Shown here: in pieces, positions 11,128-22,840 of the stretch
Layout: each line of letters begins with the position of its first letter
How positions within the stretch are numbered: position 1 is the stretch's first letter
NCBI GenBank assembly: GCA_000827495.1
Contig: KN817626.1
Span: forward strand, 53,575-117,574
Source: Hypholoma sublateritium FD-334 SS-4
Taxonomy: Eukaryota > Basidiomycota > Agaricomycetes > Agaricales > Strophariaceae
Reading direction: 5' to 3'
Length of the DNA: 64,000 nucleotides
The notes under the pieces: generated by a model
Told to the model about the DNA's origin: nothing
What the model saw: the letters and a program-made list of their open reading frames with translations, nothing else
The model's database searches: none
Position numbers and translations under genes: made by a program

Positions 11128-12995
11128 ATGTGGCGTCTTGCGCGGAATTCACTCAACGCCGCTACTAGGTCCAAGTTGCCCTATCCTTCGCATTTTCAAA
11201 AGAGATGCATTTCCACCGCCCATGTTGACTCTTCAATTCGCGAATTTGTGTCCACGCTGGCCAGTAGGCAACCGGTCTTCCAGCTGTGTTCTTCGTCTGT
11301 TCGAATTTTGACAGAACCATCACAGTTTCATGCTAGACTTTTGGTATTCATTCTTTCAACTATCTTGCGTTCTATTAACCAAAATTCCAGGAAATGATCA
11401 ATAAAGCTGAACATCGGATATTTATTTCATCATTGTACATAGGTTCAGATGAATCGGAGCTGGTGATTGGTTCAAGAACATACCTCTTTCTTTAGTCTCA
11501 CCTCATATCCAGATATCTGTTCTATCGCGTCGCCTTCGAATGAGGCCGAACCTACAATTGAAGATGGTATTAGACCTCAACCGATCAACGCGTCCAGGCT
11601 CGGACTCGACGGCAAAACTCTTGCTCCCTCTGATAGAAGAATTTCCATTTCGTGTCAGAATTTCTCTATTTCGCAGTCCAAGCCTGCGTGGAATTATGGC
11701 AAAGATAGTACCTCCGCGGTTCAATGAGGGTTGGGGAACATGGCATGCTAAGATATACGGAATCGACGACGATGTTATGATCAGTGGGTGAGATGCCCGT
11801 AACGTTGTTGGTTAACACGCTTTAATTATATTCCTAGCGCCAACCTCAACAAATCCTACTTCACGAATCGACAAGATCGCTATTTCTCTTTTTCCGGAGA
11901 AAAATCCTTGGCCAATTATTGCCACGACTTTATGGAGATTGTCACGCCCTTTTCTTATAATCTGATGCCGACCGTCTCGCCATTGGATATCCAAATCAAC
12001 CCTCATTCATATTCCCATGAAGACTATACCCTACACTGGCCCGACCCTAATACGCATCCGCATCATTTCCATTCTGCCGCTGAAAAGGCCTTTTCGCAGT
12101 TTCAAAATCTCCACCGTGCTAGCGTGAAGAAAGCGATGTCTGACGATCCTGCTACTTTTGCACAAACGCCTCTGCTCATACCAATCATTCAAGCGGGTCA
12201 ATTCAATATCAGAGAAGAGGAATCGACCATTCAATTATTGTTTCGTAAGCTCAGCAAAGGCTCGGGCAATGGCCGACCACTACTGGACCTTACAAGCGGA
12301 TACTTCAGCCTATATACTCCATACCAAGATCTCGTGCTGAACACCACAAATGTTGATTGTCGCATTGTCGCGGCTAGTCCAAAAGTAAGGGCTCTGGCTC
12401 GCGTTGCTGGCATTCTATTCGTTTATTCATTGATCACTAGGCAAATGGGTTCTACGGTTCGAAGGGCATATCTGGGAGAATTCCGGAAGGGTACACATTG
12501 CACGAAAAAAGGTTCATGCAGGCAGTCTCCAAAGCAGGCAGGTTATGGAAAGGTCCCTCCGCAACAGAAGGACAGGGTGTGTTGCTGACCGAGTGGGAAA
12601 AGCCAGGGTGGACTTATCATGCGAAGGGTATGTCTACCTTACCGCCTTCGACAGCGGCTGACTTCACCCCGACAGGTATATGGCTATCCCCGGCCCCATC
12701 AGCGCCCCCGGTTCTAACTCTTTTTGGTTCCACCAATCTCAATTCGCGGTCGGCCCATATAGATACGGAACTGTCTTTCTTCATGATCCTGCCGTCTGAG
12801 CCGCAAGTAACGGCCTTCGATTCTTCAGCTGGCCGCCTGCCCGCGCCCATCGACCAGCCACTTCACACATTACGTCGCGACCTAGCCTCCGAAATAGCCG
12901 GAATAAGATCCAGCGCGCGAAAATGGAAAGGCGACGAGCGTAATGTTCGTTGGACGACCAAATTTATAGTCTGGGCGGTCAAAGGTATGCTATAG
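11128..12995 (+). CDS. PGS1: CDP-diacylglycerol-glycerol-3-phosphate 3-phosphatidyltransferase, mitochondrial, 538 aa
   Basis: Six exons: 11128-11343, 11391-11462, 11513-11787, 11838-12384, 12441-12627 and 12676-12995. The N-terminus MWRLARNSLNAATRSK is an Arg-rich presequence. Two phospholipase-D-type HKD motifs are present. The first, HAKIYGIDDD, has H174, K176 and D181. The second, HAKGIW, has H430 and K432 and is followed by FGSTNLNSRS. Other landmarks are FISSLYIGS, YGSKGISGRIPEGYT and a basic C-terminal helix. The enzyme makes phosphatidylglycerophosphate, the committed step to phosphatidylglycerol and cardiolipin in the inner mitochondrial membrane. The second motif lacks the Asp of a canonical HKD box; I believe this is normal for the family but could not check. 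All five junctions are in frame. Confidence 0.95.
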
Positions 12996-13463
12996 ACACA
13001 TCCCGAATGTGTGGCCGTTCATTTCGACCACATCCCGCCCTTTGAACGCTGTGGATCGATTCTCAGAATTTGAGATACCTGTCGGCCAATGGTATATATG
13101 ATTCCAGATCGGCTATTTCGAGCTGTTATCGTTGTTCTGCTACCTCCTTCAGAAAGGGTTTGATACAGTGACAGGCCATAGACACATGGGTCTTATCCTG
13201 CTTGTCAAAGACGGGGACAGCTCTATTAGGACCAGCAGGGTTGTCAACACCGCTGGACGAAAGATATGTCCTAGACTTCAAATCGCTTTCAAATTGACTT
13301 TATTATATAGACTACTCTCTTCGTCAGGAACACATACGTCGGGACCAGAAAACGGGCTCGGTGTTACGATTTTTCAGGTTCTAGGCGAAGTCCCTGATAG
13401 CTGTTAAGCGCTAAGCGCCAATGATCAATCGAGCATGCCAGTGGGACGTCGATCGATCATCTG

Positions 13464-13546
13464 GAATATTGAATATTGATCAGATCAGATAAAGGACCCA
13501 TTCAAGTCACGTCGCGATAGCTGATCTAGTCGAATATTCAATATTG
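13464..13546. repeat. Imperfect AT-rich inverted repeat upstream of the TPR gene
   Basis: The arm 13464-13488 (GAATATTGAATATTGATCAG and onward) is mirrored by 13521-13546, with about 32 nt between them. The right arm ends 20 nt before the ATG at 13566, so the structure lies in the promoter or leader. It could be a dimeric protein-binding site or a leader hairpin. The rest of 12996-13565 shows no gene. Confidence 0.5.
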
Positions 13547-13565
13547 TGTTTGAAGGCGTTCAATC

Positions 13566-14589
13566 ATGGCAGAGCACCCATTCCAGCCTCTGAAGCCTGC
13601 GGTTCTCCCCGAAAGTGAACATGCCATGGAGGAATTCGCCGAATTTCTCCGCCAGGAAGCCATTAACCCTCCGAAAGTCAATGAGCTGTTTAAGATTCCC
13701 GAAGGCCTGTCCCTAGCTTGGCAGGGAGTGTTCGACGGAGTCGCTGGCTATTATGAACGCCAGAGTACCAACAATCGATTGAATCTTATATCCCTTGAGA
13801 AAAGAAGCTGGATCATGGAGGACGAGAACTTATCCGAATTTGAGATGCTAAGCACTGCGACTCGCATGAAGGAAAAGGTCTGTCTTATTCGACTACTCTT
13901 GAATCGATCTGCTTGATCTTCGAGCACCATCTTGATCGTAAGGGAAACGAGGAGTTTAGAAAAGGGAACCTTGTCCAAGCTCAAGTCCTTTATGTGTCCG
14001 CTGTGGCTACGTTTCCAACACCAGACGTCATGAACAACTTGGCAGCATGCTGCCTCAGACTCAATCAGTGAGTACCTACAACATGCTCTTGCATTGGTAC
14101 GTTCATACTGAGGCCGAGGTGGTGCGGTACAGATATGACAAAGCCGAAAAGTTTGCTACGGAGGCGCTGGACATGCACTTATTCACTAATTCGCTGAGTG
14201 CAGCTAAAGCATATTTTAGGCGATCCACAGCACGACTTCATCTGGCGGATTTCTCAGGAGCACTGGAAGGTCAGATGGATATTTGGGAGAGGTACATTTC
14301 GCTGATCCCCTTTATCGTAAATTTTTTAGACGTTAAAGCTGCCCAAGAATTGAATCCAGGTGAACAGTCCATCAAAGATCTCCTTCAAAACGCTATGTCT
14401 TTGAATGAGGCGGTTAAAACACCCACGGATGTTGCCGACTACCTTCGAAAACACCTGAATGACACTACATATACCATGACGTTCGCGGAAGGATTGAGTC
14501 ATATTGCAAAGTCGGGAATGGGATATATTCGCCTTCCTCTTGCCGTCCAAGAAGATATGAAGAACACGGTGGGGGCGATATCTTTCTGA
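13566..14589 (+). CDS. TPR-repeat protein, 277 aa
   Basis: Exons 13566-13877, 13943-14067, 14133-14269 and 14330-14589. The first exon is helical and acidic. At its end and across three introns a tetratricopeptide array is rebuilt: KEKGNEEFRKGNLVQAQVLY, then PDVMNNLAACCLRLNQYDKA, then KAYFRRSTARLHLADFSGAL, which matches the consensus order of TPR co-chaperones. The C-terminal 75 residues are non-TPR. The arrangement suggests a protein-protein adaptor of the Hsp70/Hsp90 co-chaperone or SEC72-like kind, but no specific orthologue is recognised. Introns are 60-65 nt. Confidence 0.8.
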
Positions 14590-14874
14590 GAATTACATAG
14601 GGCTCATAACATTAGCGACGGATTGTGCGTGCCAACCCTTACTATGCATTGTCGATTTGTTGTCGATTGAGAAATCATCCCGAATTTATAGTGGTGCAAA
14701 GCAGCAGAGATTACGACTTTCTCGTCGAAGATGCTTATAAGCCACCAGTGTCTGCTTCAATGAGCTTTCTCCCTAAAGGAATACTTGTTTTCATAACCAA
14801 ACGAATTTAATTTTCAATATTCAACGTTTACAGAACATGTAAGTAGTATGTACACAGCCTATTTTACTAGTAAG

Positions 14875-15859
14875 TTAGAAGGCCTTGTCGCTGCGGAGGG
14901 TGCTGTAGTCTTTGTGAATCTGCTCCTGCAAGCCGACGGTCTGCTGTTGCTGCTTGAGACGTTTCTCCTCTTGAGAGATCTTCTCCTGCTCAAGGTGCAT
15001 GGTGCGATCCTCCGAGTTGATCTTGTTCTGGAATCTCGACACTGGTCGCGTGGCGCCGGGCAAGCGATGTCCAGCGCCTCCGTGAATTCCGGTTCCCGCT
15101 GGCTGGTGGCGGAAGCTGACAGGGAGTTTGTTCACGGTGTGAGGGCGAGAGGCGACTGCCAGAGGCTTATGTGTGCCAAATTCGCGGCGACCGAACGAGG
15201 TCATATCTTTGCGAAGCGCCATCCTGTCCTTGTGGACTTGCTGCTGCAAAGACATGTCCTTCTGTTGCGTTTGAAGACGTTGCTCCTGGGCCTTGAGAGC
15301 CTTTTGTTCGTTGTTCATGATAAGCTGCTCGGCGCCCATCTTCGACTGGAATCGAGAGACGGGGCGGTGGGCGGCGGTGGCTGGAAGTACAGGCTTCCCA
15401 AAGTTGTCTTGGCGGAGGGCTTGGCGATCCTTGTGGATTTGCTGTTGCAAGGACACGTCCTTCTGTTGGTTCTGGAGTCGTGCTTGCTCGGCCTTGATCC
15501 TCTGTTGTTCTTTGCTTATGATGCCCTGCTCCGTACCGATCTTGCGGTCAAATCTTCCACGCGCCTCAAACAGCTCATAGTCTTCAAAGTCGCGCGCATC
15601 GAGCTCAAGTTCATCGCTGAATTCGCGAGCGTCAAATTCAAGTTCGTCATCAAAAGAACGCGCGTCAAGAAGAGCCTCGGAGTAAGAAGCACCGTCACGG
15701 GCGTCTATTGAGACTATGTCATCTGAAGCCTAAGCTCTGGCATCAGAGTGTTTTCATTGGACGTATAAGACACAGAATACTTACAATGGGTGCAGAGAGA
15801 ACAGTCGATGCCTTGAGGGCGAAGAGAGCAGCCAAAACGAAGGTAGAGGTGATTTGCAT
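14875..15859 (-). CDS. Secreted Gln-rich repeat protein, 309 aa
   Basis: Exon 1 is 15859-15785 and exon 2 15729-14875. Exon 1 encodes a clear signal peptide, MQITSTFVLAALFALKASTV followed by LSAPI. Residues 30-85 contain five DAR/EAR-F units in an acidic context. Three copies of a coiled-coil unit of about 48 residues follow, starting near residues 84, 150 and 256. Each opens with RF-x2-K-[IM] and closes with LQ-[QE]-Q-[IV]-HKD. The linkers are Pro/His/Gly-rich. Function is unknown; a structural or host/wall-facing role is a guess. The gene shares its signal-peptide exon layout and intron position with the gene at 17572-18200. Confidence 0.75.
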
Positions 15860-17571
15860 GCTGGAAATATGTAAGATTGAAAGATTGAAACTGAAAAAAA
15901 ACACGGTTTGAGCAGTCGTAACATGGGGTACAGGAATCTCTACCCACGTCGTAAAGGTTCGTGAGGGTTGATGAACACGTAGGACCAGCCTATTCTGTGA
16001 AAGAAAAAAAGGTTCGAGAGATGTACAGAAACACACGGGTAATGCTCGTACCTAGTGATCTGTATAGCAGTAAAGATGCGCCGGGCACTTTCTGTCTAGC
16101 ACTGGATGCTATTCGATGGTCTTATACAATTTCGGGCTTGTCCGGTCCGCCGCGCAACTTAAAATTAAGTCCGCTTATTGAAAACACGGCTTATTTAATC
16201 CTGTTACAGAGTTACAAGATGGGCGCCGCAAATGATTCCCCCTTGCAAGGCTGTGGTTATTTGGACGATTCAAATCATCAACGCTAGATCGCGCAATCGG
16301 TATGTTGATAGTCATCAGTCGCAGTACCTCAGACCAGCAACGCGATTAGCTTGTGACACAGAGCATTAATTTCGAGTTTAGAAGAACCTGTTTCTGCCAT
16401 GTGGTCTGTTTGGGCTTGGTTCGTGCATGCTACAAGAGCAAGTTGAATGCAGAATGAGATAAGTAGAGTTCGGAGTTACTTACATCAGTCATTATGCAAG
16501 CTTTTTACTAAATATAGAATTCATAATTCTATTTATGGAATAATTTATATGTATCTGAGCTTGCCGTTTTGCGAAGCCTGGAATCAATCTTGAAGCTCGA
16601 AATTCGAAATGACGCATGGAGATATATAATTAAAACATCCCAGATTTCACATAAAACGGGAATATAAGTACACGGTACATAGTGGATAAGATTCCTCAGA
16701 TGAGCATCGGGCTGTAGCGTGTAAACAATTCTCAGCGTTTAATTTGTGTTTAATTGCATACTTGTGGATAAATGGACTAAATCGCTGCGGGAAGGACTCT
16801 GGGCCTACCTTCACAGTCCGTTGCGGTACTAGCGGACACCTACTATGTAATACAGTACCATTGGTATTCAAGTTATCTAATAAATTTCATGCAACTGTCA
16901 TGCATGTCATGTGTTACAGATCTTTCGGGGCATTTGTCACTTGAAATAATGATGGTCGTACCACTGCATGCATTCTCCGCACGCGCTGCTTCTCTCCGAA
17001 GTCGGATCTATTTTGGAGTCTATTACTTGTAGATTAAGTATGAACAATACCACCGGAGTATGTATTTTCCAAGCGAATGTTATCAAAGAAACCGATTTGG
17101 AGGCGTTATGTGTTGTGCGTTGATAGCCGCTACTAACGGGGTGCGTCTCCTACTAGTCGTCAGAACCTCGGATACGTTATGTCTTTGACAGATGGTACAT
17201 ACTGTGGCCTGTGATTGCAATTGACTGTTCCACACAACCTCTTATTCTCCGAGCCTGCGTCCAACCCAATATAAGCCTTGCATCAATCCGAGATCATCGA
17301 TTCATCAATGTTCAACGTTCGACGTTCAACCGTGACATGACTCTAGCATAATCATCACTTGATACTACTGCGCTAGGCGCTAGCCAAGACAAAACCTGTC
17401 TGTCCAGGCCAATCCTAACCTATATGACTGTAACAACGTCTGACTAATGCGAGGCAAGATCATACAGCACGGCCGAAGATGTAAGCTAGGTTTTTGACAA
17501 CTTACACCGTTTTACAATCAAATGATAGGAATTTCAATGAACAAGCTGTTGTCTACGACATTACTTTTCTC
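15860..17571. other. Intergenic between the two secreted paralogues, no gene seen
   Basis: About 1.7 kb, mostly AT-rich. Short ORFs (for example 15961-16287) overlap the leader of the secreted gene and show no motif. Confidence 0.5.
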
Positions 17572-18200
17572 TTACTGTCTTAGTTGGCTATCATTATCGT
17601 GAATACCACTGAGCTCCGCTGCTTCCCTATCCTCTTCAGCCTGCTCTGACTTTGCTCTTTGTTGCGCTTGGTTGACCGGGGGCTGATGAGGCTGATTCGG
17701 ATGGGCCGGGATCTGTACACGAGGCTTAGGGACGTTTACATGAGTCTTTGGGGCTGGTTTGATCTTCGGATGAGGAATTTTCTTCAACAACGACGCAGGG
17801 ACTTTGAATCGACGTTCAATGGTATTCCTTTCGTTTTCAAGAGCCATTCCTTGACTAAGCACGTCCCTCGTGGCTTCAAGTCTGCGAGTGCCAAGTTTGC
17901 TACGGGCTTCAAATCCCTTGTAACTTGCGGAATTGCGGATGTCGAGATTTATTGAGTCGCCATAGTCCCGGATGTCAAAGTCGGGCTTGTCACCAAAGAA
18001 TCGCTCCTCAAGGCCAGCGTCATAGGATGGACCGACATCACGGGCGTCTATAGATGAGTGAGCCTGCGTGACCTATATTTGGTATTGAGCGAATTCAGAC
18101 AATGGCCATCGCTGAGTAAACGTACGACAGGCACAGCGATAATGATAGTGCCCTTGAGGGCAATAAGAGCCACCAAGGCGAAAGTAGATATACGTCTCAT
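17572..18200 (-). CDS. Secreted protein paralogous to the 14875-15859 gene, 191 aa
   Basis: Exon 1 (18200-18126) and exon 2 (18072-17572). The 25-codon first exon encodes a signal peptide (MRRISTFALVALIALKGTII and onward) of exactly the same length and splice phase as its paralogue. The mature part opens with SIDARD, as in the paralogue, and keeps FEAR further on. It lacks the three coiled-coil repeats and instead has a Pro/His/Lys-rich segment (PKIKPAPKTHVNVPKPRVQ) and an acidic Gln-rich tail. The pair looks like an old tandem duplication with diverged C-terminal halves. Confidence 0.7.
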
Positions 18201-19672
18201 GGCTATGGTGTTCCTTGAAGTCTTTGAATTGAAACTGTAAGAACGAATCAGATCCGACGGTAGAAGAAGGTTTAGAACTTCAAACATTGTAAAATATGCT
18301 GAAAGATAATAGGAATGTAGGACCAGCCTACACTCTGAGAAAATCTCGTCAGTTCTACTCGAGCAAGGTGAACGGCACCTCACTCACCGAACGGTGTACG
18401 TCAGGAAAGTTGCACCGGGCACTTCACAGGTAGGCGCCGTCATTCAATGTCCATTTTGTACTCCGGAAACGCGTAAAAGCTCGATTCATGATATTATATC
18501 AGCGTCAATCCATCAGAGGGGTAATTGTAACTATGGCCGCCCTACCCATTTATCCGTCTCGTCGAACAGCAATGAAGGCAAAAGTGTTTGACACCTCCCC
18601 AAACCTCTCCAGTGTCTATTTTCTTGTAAAAAAAATGGAATGTAAGCCCGAGTTCATGTCCAGAAATTGTATCTTATTCCATCTAAACAACGTGTGGACC
18701 ATGATATACGAGGTGTATGTCTCCGGTGAGGCTTGTTTACCTTGACCTAAAAATAGAACATACATCGCTCATATTGAAACACCCCCGGTGCGCCACGTTG
18801 TGCCAAGACTATCCTCATAGCAGACATCGTTACTTTGCTCCGATCCGTCTTTGCTTCACCCCCCTTCGCCACACAGGCAGTTTATCACGCCTTGAAGAGT
18901 TATTGCGAGTCGGGAGTACGAGCATGTATTACACTGAACACTCAGGGACCTTATCCGGTGTCTTTCAATGTGGCTCTTCAAAATAATACTAACCTATACG
19001 TTGCCTATACGTACCAATTAAAGTATAGAGAGGGCGGTGAACGAGTCTCCGGGGCATGGAATCTAAATATATAGCAACAGCTGAAACGCCCACACTTGGC
19101 GGAAGCCGACCTGACATTCAAGTCTGTGAACAAACATCCGCCGTCATTACATATCGCGCAATTCTCATACAGGGAACGACTGGGAACGACCACCGGTCTA
19201 CGCCCACACATCGGGCATTCGGTTGCATGCCAAACACGTTCGGCGGGCGCGTGTGCTTCGGATTATGTACTACACAACTGTGCCACTGCCTCGACAGGTT
19301 GGCGTGAAGAGTTAACGGAAGTGGATGAACAGCCCGAGTAACCCGCTAGCTTGCGCGAGTGTTATGATTCAATAATTACCGGTAATTATTTACATACCAT
19401 GATAAGCTCTAAGCCTTAAGGACTACGACTCAAAGGGTCATTTACCTGCTTGCTGAACCCCTCTGAAATTCCACGATGATTCCAAACGGCGACCGGTAAC
19501 GTTGAAACTTAGCCGAGTGTAGTTTTGCTATTACCCATGGATTGAGCACAATACAGAGTGGAAGATAATTAAGCGCAAGCTGTACACTGTGAATTAGATG
19601 GCACTAAAGGGGAACCATTATGCGGAATATACGGGTCTTGTTGAAGCAGAGCGTGTAACTCGAATTCCCTGT
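18201..19672. other. Intergenic, no firm gene
   Basis: An open stretch at about 18835-19074 on the plus strand has plausible residue use but no start context, motif or partner exon, so it is not called. Confidence 0.45.
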
Positions 19673-22398
19673 TCAGGCCTCCTCTTCGTTCTCCTCCATT
19701 CCCTCAAGTGAGGCCTGTTGCTGCCACATGCTGTGATATAGTCCTCGCAACCGCATCAGCTCGTCGTGAGTACCCCGTTCGACTACTTCTCCTTCTTTGA
19801 GCACGATAATAAGATCTATTGGATTCAGTTTCAGTGTCCCTGGATTGAGATTGATTACTGCAATGCCGACGTACCAGCTTCCACGACAGTCCGCAGCCGA
19901 TGTGCGATGAATATACTTGTACGCGATTTGTCAAGGAGGGCGGTGTTGATATTCTTCATCAGTTCAAATTCGGTGTGCGCATCCAAAGCTGAAGTCTACA
20001 AATGGACATATCAGACAATCAATTCTAGACGCTCATGATTGATGCTCCGTTAATAGAGCACCAGCAGAAATGGGGACGCACAGCTTCGTCGAAAAACAAG
20101 ATCGGAGGATCTTTGAGCATCACTCTCGCCACCGCAAGTCGTTGCTTCTCCCCGCCACTGATCATCAGCCCGCGTTCCCCGACCATCGTTTTGTATCCAT
20201 CTGGCAGTCGTGCGATCGTCTGGTCAACGTTGGCTTTCCGCGTGGCCTCCATCACCTCTTCGTCACTGGCATCAAGGCGTCCATAGCGCACATTGTGCAT
20301 AATATCTGCGTGGAAGAGAGGCGTATCTTGCGGGACCACGCCGATGGCCCGACGCAGTGACTCTATCTGAACGCCCCCAATGTCCTGTCCGTCAATAGAT
20401 ATCCGCCCAGCGGTGGGATCGTAGAAGCGGTACAGCAGACGGAAGACCGTAGACTTTCCGCAGCCGGAGGGGCCCACGATAGCGACTTTCTTGCCCGCGG
20501 GAACGGTAAATGAAAGGTCCCGGAAGATGGGTCTGTCGGGGTGGTACGCAAATGCTACATTTTCGAAGCGAATTGATCCGCCTTCCAGGTTGAGAGGCTT
20601 GGCACCGGGCGCGTCCTGCGTTCTATTATTAGCATGTTCCTGGCTCCCTGAACAATAAACTCACTTTCGCGGGGGTATTTTCCTCCACAAGCTTATACAG
20701 AATCTCCATATCTAACAGGTTCTGTCTCATCTCACGATATATCGTGCCTAAGAAATTTAGTGGCAAGGAAAGCTGGAAGATCAGTTGGTTGACCATCACA
20801 ACGTCTCCCACTGTCATCGTGCCTATTTATTGAAGGTGAATCAAGAGTGACTATAGAAAATGCTGTCAGACGAACCATTGACGACTCCCTGTGCTGCCAG
20901 GAACATGGCCATGGTCAGGGCGCTCGAGAATATGATGTTCTGCCCCGAGTTAAGATAAGCCAAGGAAGTAGTTATCTTCACGCTCGATTTTTCATAATCC
21001 GATAGGTGCTTGTCATATTGCCCAATCTCGTACTTCTCGTTATTGAAGTGCTGCTCATGTCATTAGCGAGACGAGCGGGTCCGACCAGAGAAGTCCCATA
21101 CCTTAACTGCTTCGAAGTTGATTAAGGAATCAACGGCCACCGAAGCAGCTTTATTGTCCGCTTTGTTCGCTTCCCGGCGGAATTGTGTCCTATCATTGCA
21201 AATATCAACCAAATTCCGGGCGGTCAGGATCGTGCGTACCGCCAAGAGGTGGTGCGGACGGTGAACCAGGTGTAGGCTACCATAGCTAAAGCAGTGACAG
21301 CAGCAAAGTCCCATCCGAACTTGTATGTCTAGAAGATGGTGAGCTTTGAGACTTTTCGGTATTGAGGAGACGGCTGCACCAAGATTCCACAGACAAGGGT
21401 AATTTCCAGGGCGGTAGGAGCTATACGAAAGATGATAGCCTGAAGAATGAAGGAAATACCTCTGCGCAGAGTAAATGTCTGAGGGAACTTAAGAGAGGAG
21501 TCGCGTACTTCGTCCCGCGGTCAATAGCTCGTGTCAACCCACCTGTCTGGCGACTAAGATGAAATTTAAGATCCATGTGTAGCAGATGTTCGAAAGTCTC
21601 CCGCGCGACTTTCCGGATGGCGCGTTGACCTATGTTCGCAAAAACGGCATTGAGAAGTTCACTGGAAAGTGTAGCACCGATACGAGCGGCGCCGTCTGCG
21701 TGATATCGCGTGAGTCAGGATGCCTTCAGATATGCGGAAATGCCTACACCCGAGAATCAAGGATCCAGCGAGAACCCACACGGTTGAGGAGGACGTTATG
21801 TCCACGTTGAGCGCGTCGACAACGGATTTAAAGATTTGCGGAACTTGTACGTTGAGAAGCTAAAAAAATGGGAACCCGATTGCAATACAAAGTGATAGTT
21901 ACGCACCTTCGCAGAAACCAATAGTGCAAAACCACCCAACACGGTAAGTCGAGTCCGCCAATCGTTCTTTGGCCACACATTGACCATCAGCCTCTTTACG
22001 ATGCCCCAGTCGATTCGTCGCTGTTCAGCCTGCGTCGGGATTTCGGCTCTTGATTGCGCAGTTCCAGTAGCCTTTAGAGGTGAAGTTCCTGTCGTTGTTG
22101 AGAGTGGCGGTGATTTGATTGCAGTTTCTTCGACTTTGGGAACCATGTGCTGGAACATCCGTTTAGGGGTCCAAGATCGTGGGCCCGAAGTTTGAAAGGT
22201 TTGATAAGCGTTGGTGTGTACGGTGGCATAGGGCGGGGAGGGTGATAGTAGTGGTTTACTGGAGGAAGATCGGAGATACGAAACAGAACGGTCGGTTGAT
22301 AGCGGACGTCGACGCGACAGCGTGCCAAGCCCGGTTCTCAACGTTGGTCGACAACATTGAAAACACAGCGTTGAGCCACTTAATCCATAAACTGACAT
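19673..22398 (-). CDS. ATM1: Mitochondrial iron-sulfur cluster ABC transporter ATM1 (ABCB7 type), 726 aa
   Basis: Eleven minus-strand exons: 22398-21907, 21859-21748, 21695-21509, 21461-21380, 21328-21240, 21189-21102, 21050-20876, 20822-20665, 20615-20082, 19995-19875 and 19815-19673. All phases agree. The Arg/Ser-rich N-terminus is a mitochondrial presequence. A six-helix membrane domain follows, containing [18 protein letters not shown], the family hallmark. The nucleotide-binding domain has Walker [10 protein letters not shown], signature ISGGEKQR, Walker B ILFFDEATSALD and H-loop FIAHRL. The half-transporter dimerises in the inner membrane and exports a glutathione-linked sulfur species for cytosolic Fe-S assembly. 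The ATG at 22398 is the first that gives a presequence. The gene is complete and undamaged. Confidence 0.96.
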
Positions 22399-22840
22399 CG
22401 CGTTTTGTATTCGTTTCTGCCTTGAGCACTCTGAACCCAAAATAACCGGGTTCGCCTAAAAGTTGGACACCGTTGCGTGAGGGTGTTTCGTCGTTTCCTT
22501 CTTCCTGGAAGGCATACACCACCCTAACTCGTCCCACTTTCGTAGCTGAGAAGAGTTGTGTTTGAAAGGGAAGGACTATGGATGGTTGAGGGCAGAGCAA
22601 GGGCTACGGTAGACGTTGGTTGGACGTCGGTACCGTGTCGCAGCTCGTGCAGTGTGAGGCGCATTTGGTCAAGCATGACGTGCTTTCGCTTACTTAGAAG
22701 ACCGCATGGCAATCTTATCTTATCTGATTTACTTCAATCAGAATTTTTCGATAATTCCTGGATATGAATACGTTTTGAATAAATAGGCTGTATTAAAGAT
22801 CGAATAGATATCTCGCAGTACTTCCAACGAGTAGCATAAT

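Noticed and set aside
14848..15711. 287-codon plus-strand Leu/Val-rich ORF
   Set aside because: Reverse reading of the Gln/Lys-rich repeats of the secreted protein, whose signal peptide and splice support the minus strand.
18835..19074. 79-codon plus-strand ORF with plausible residue use
   Set aside because: No supporting exon, motif or promoter was found.
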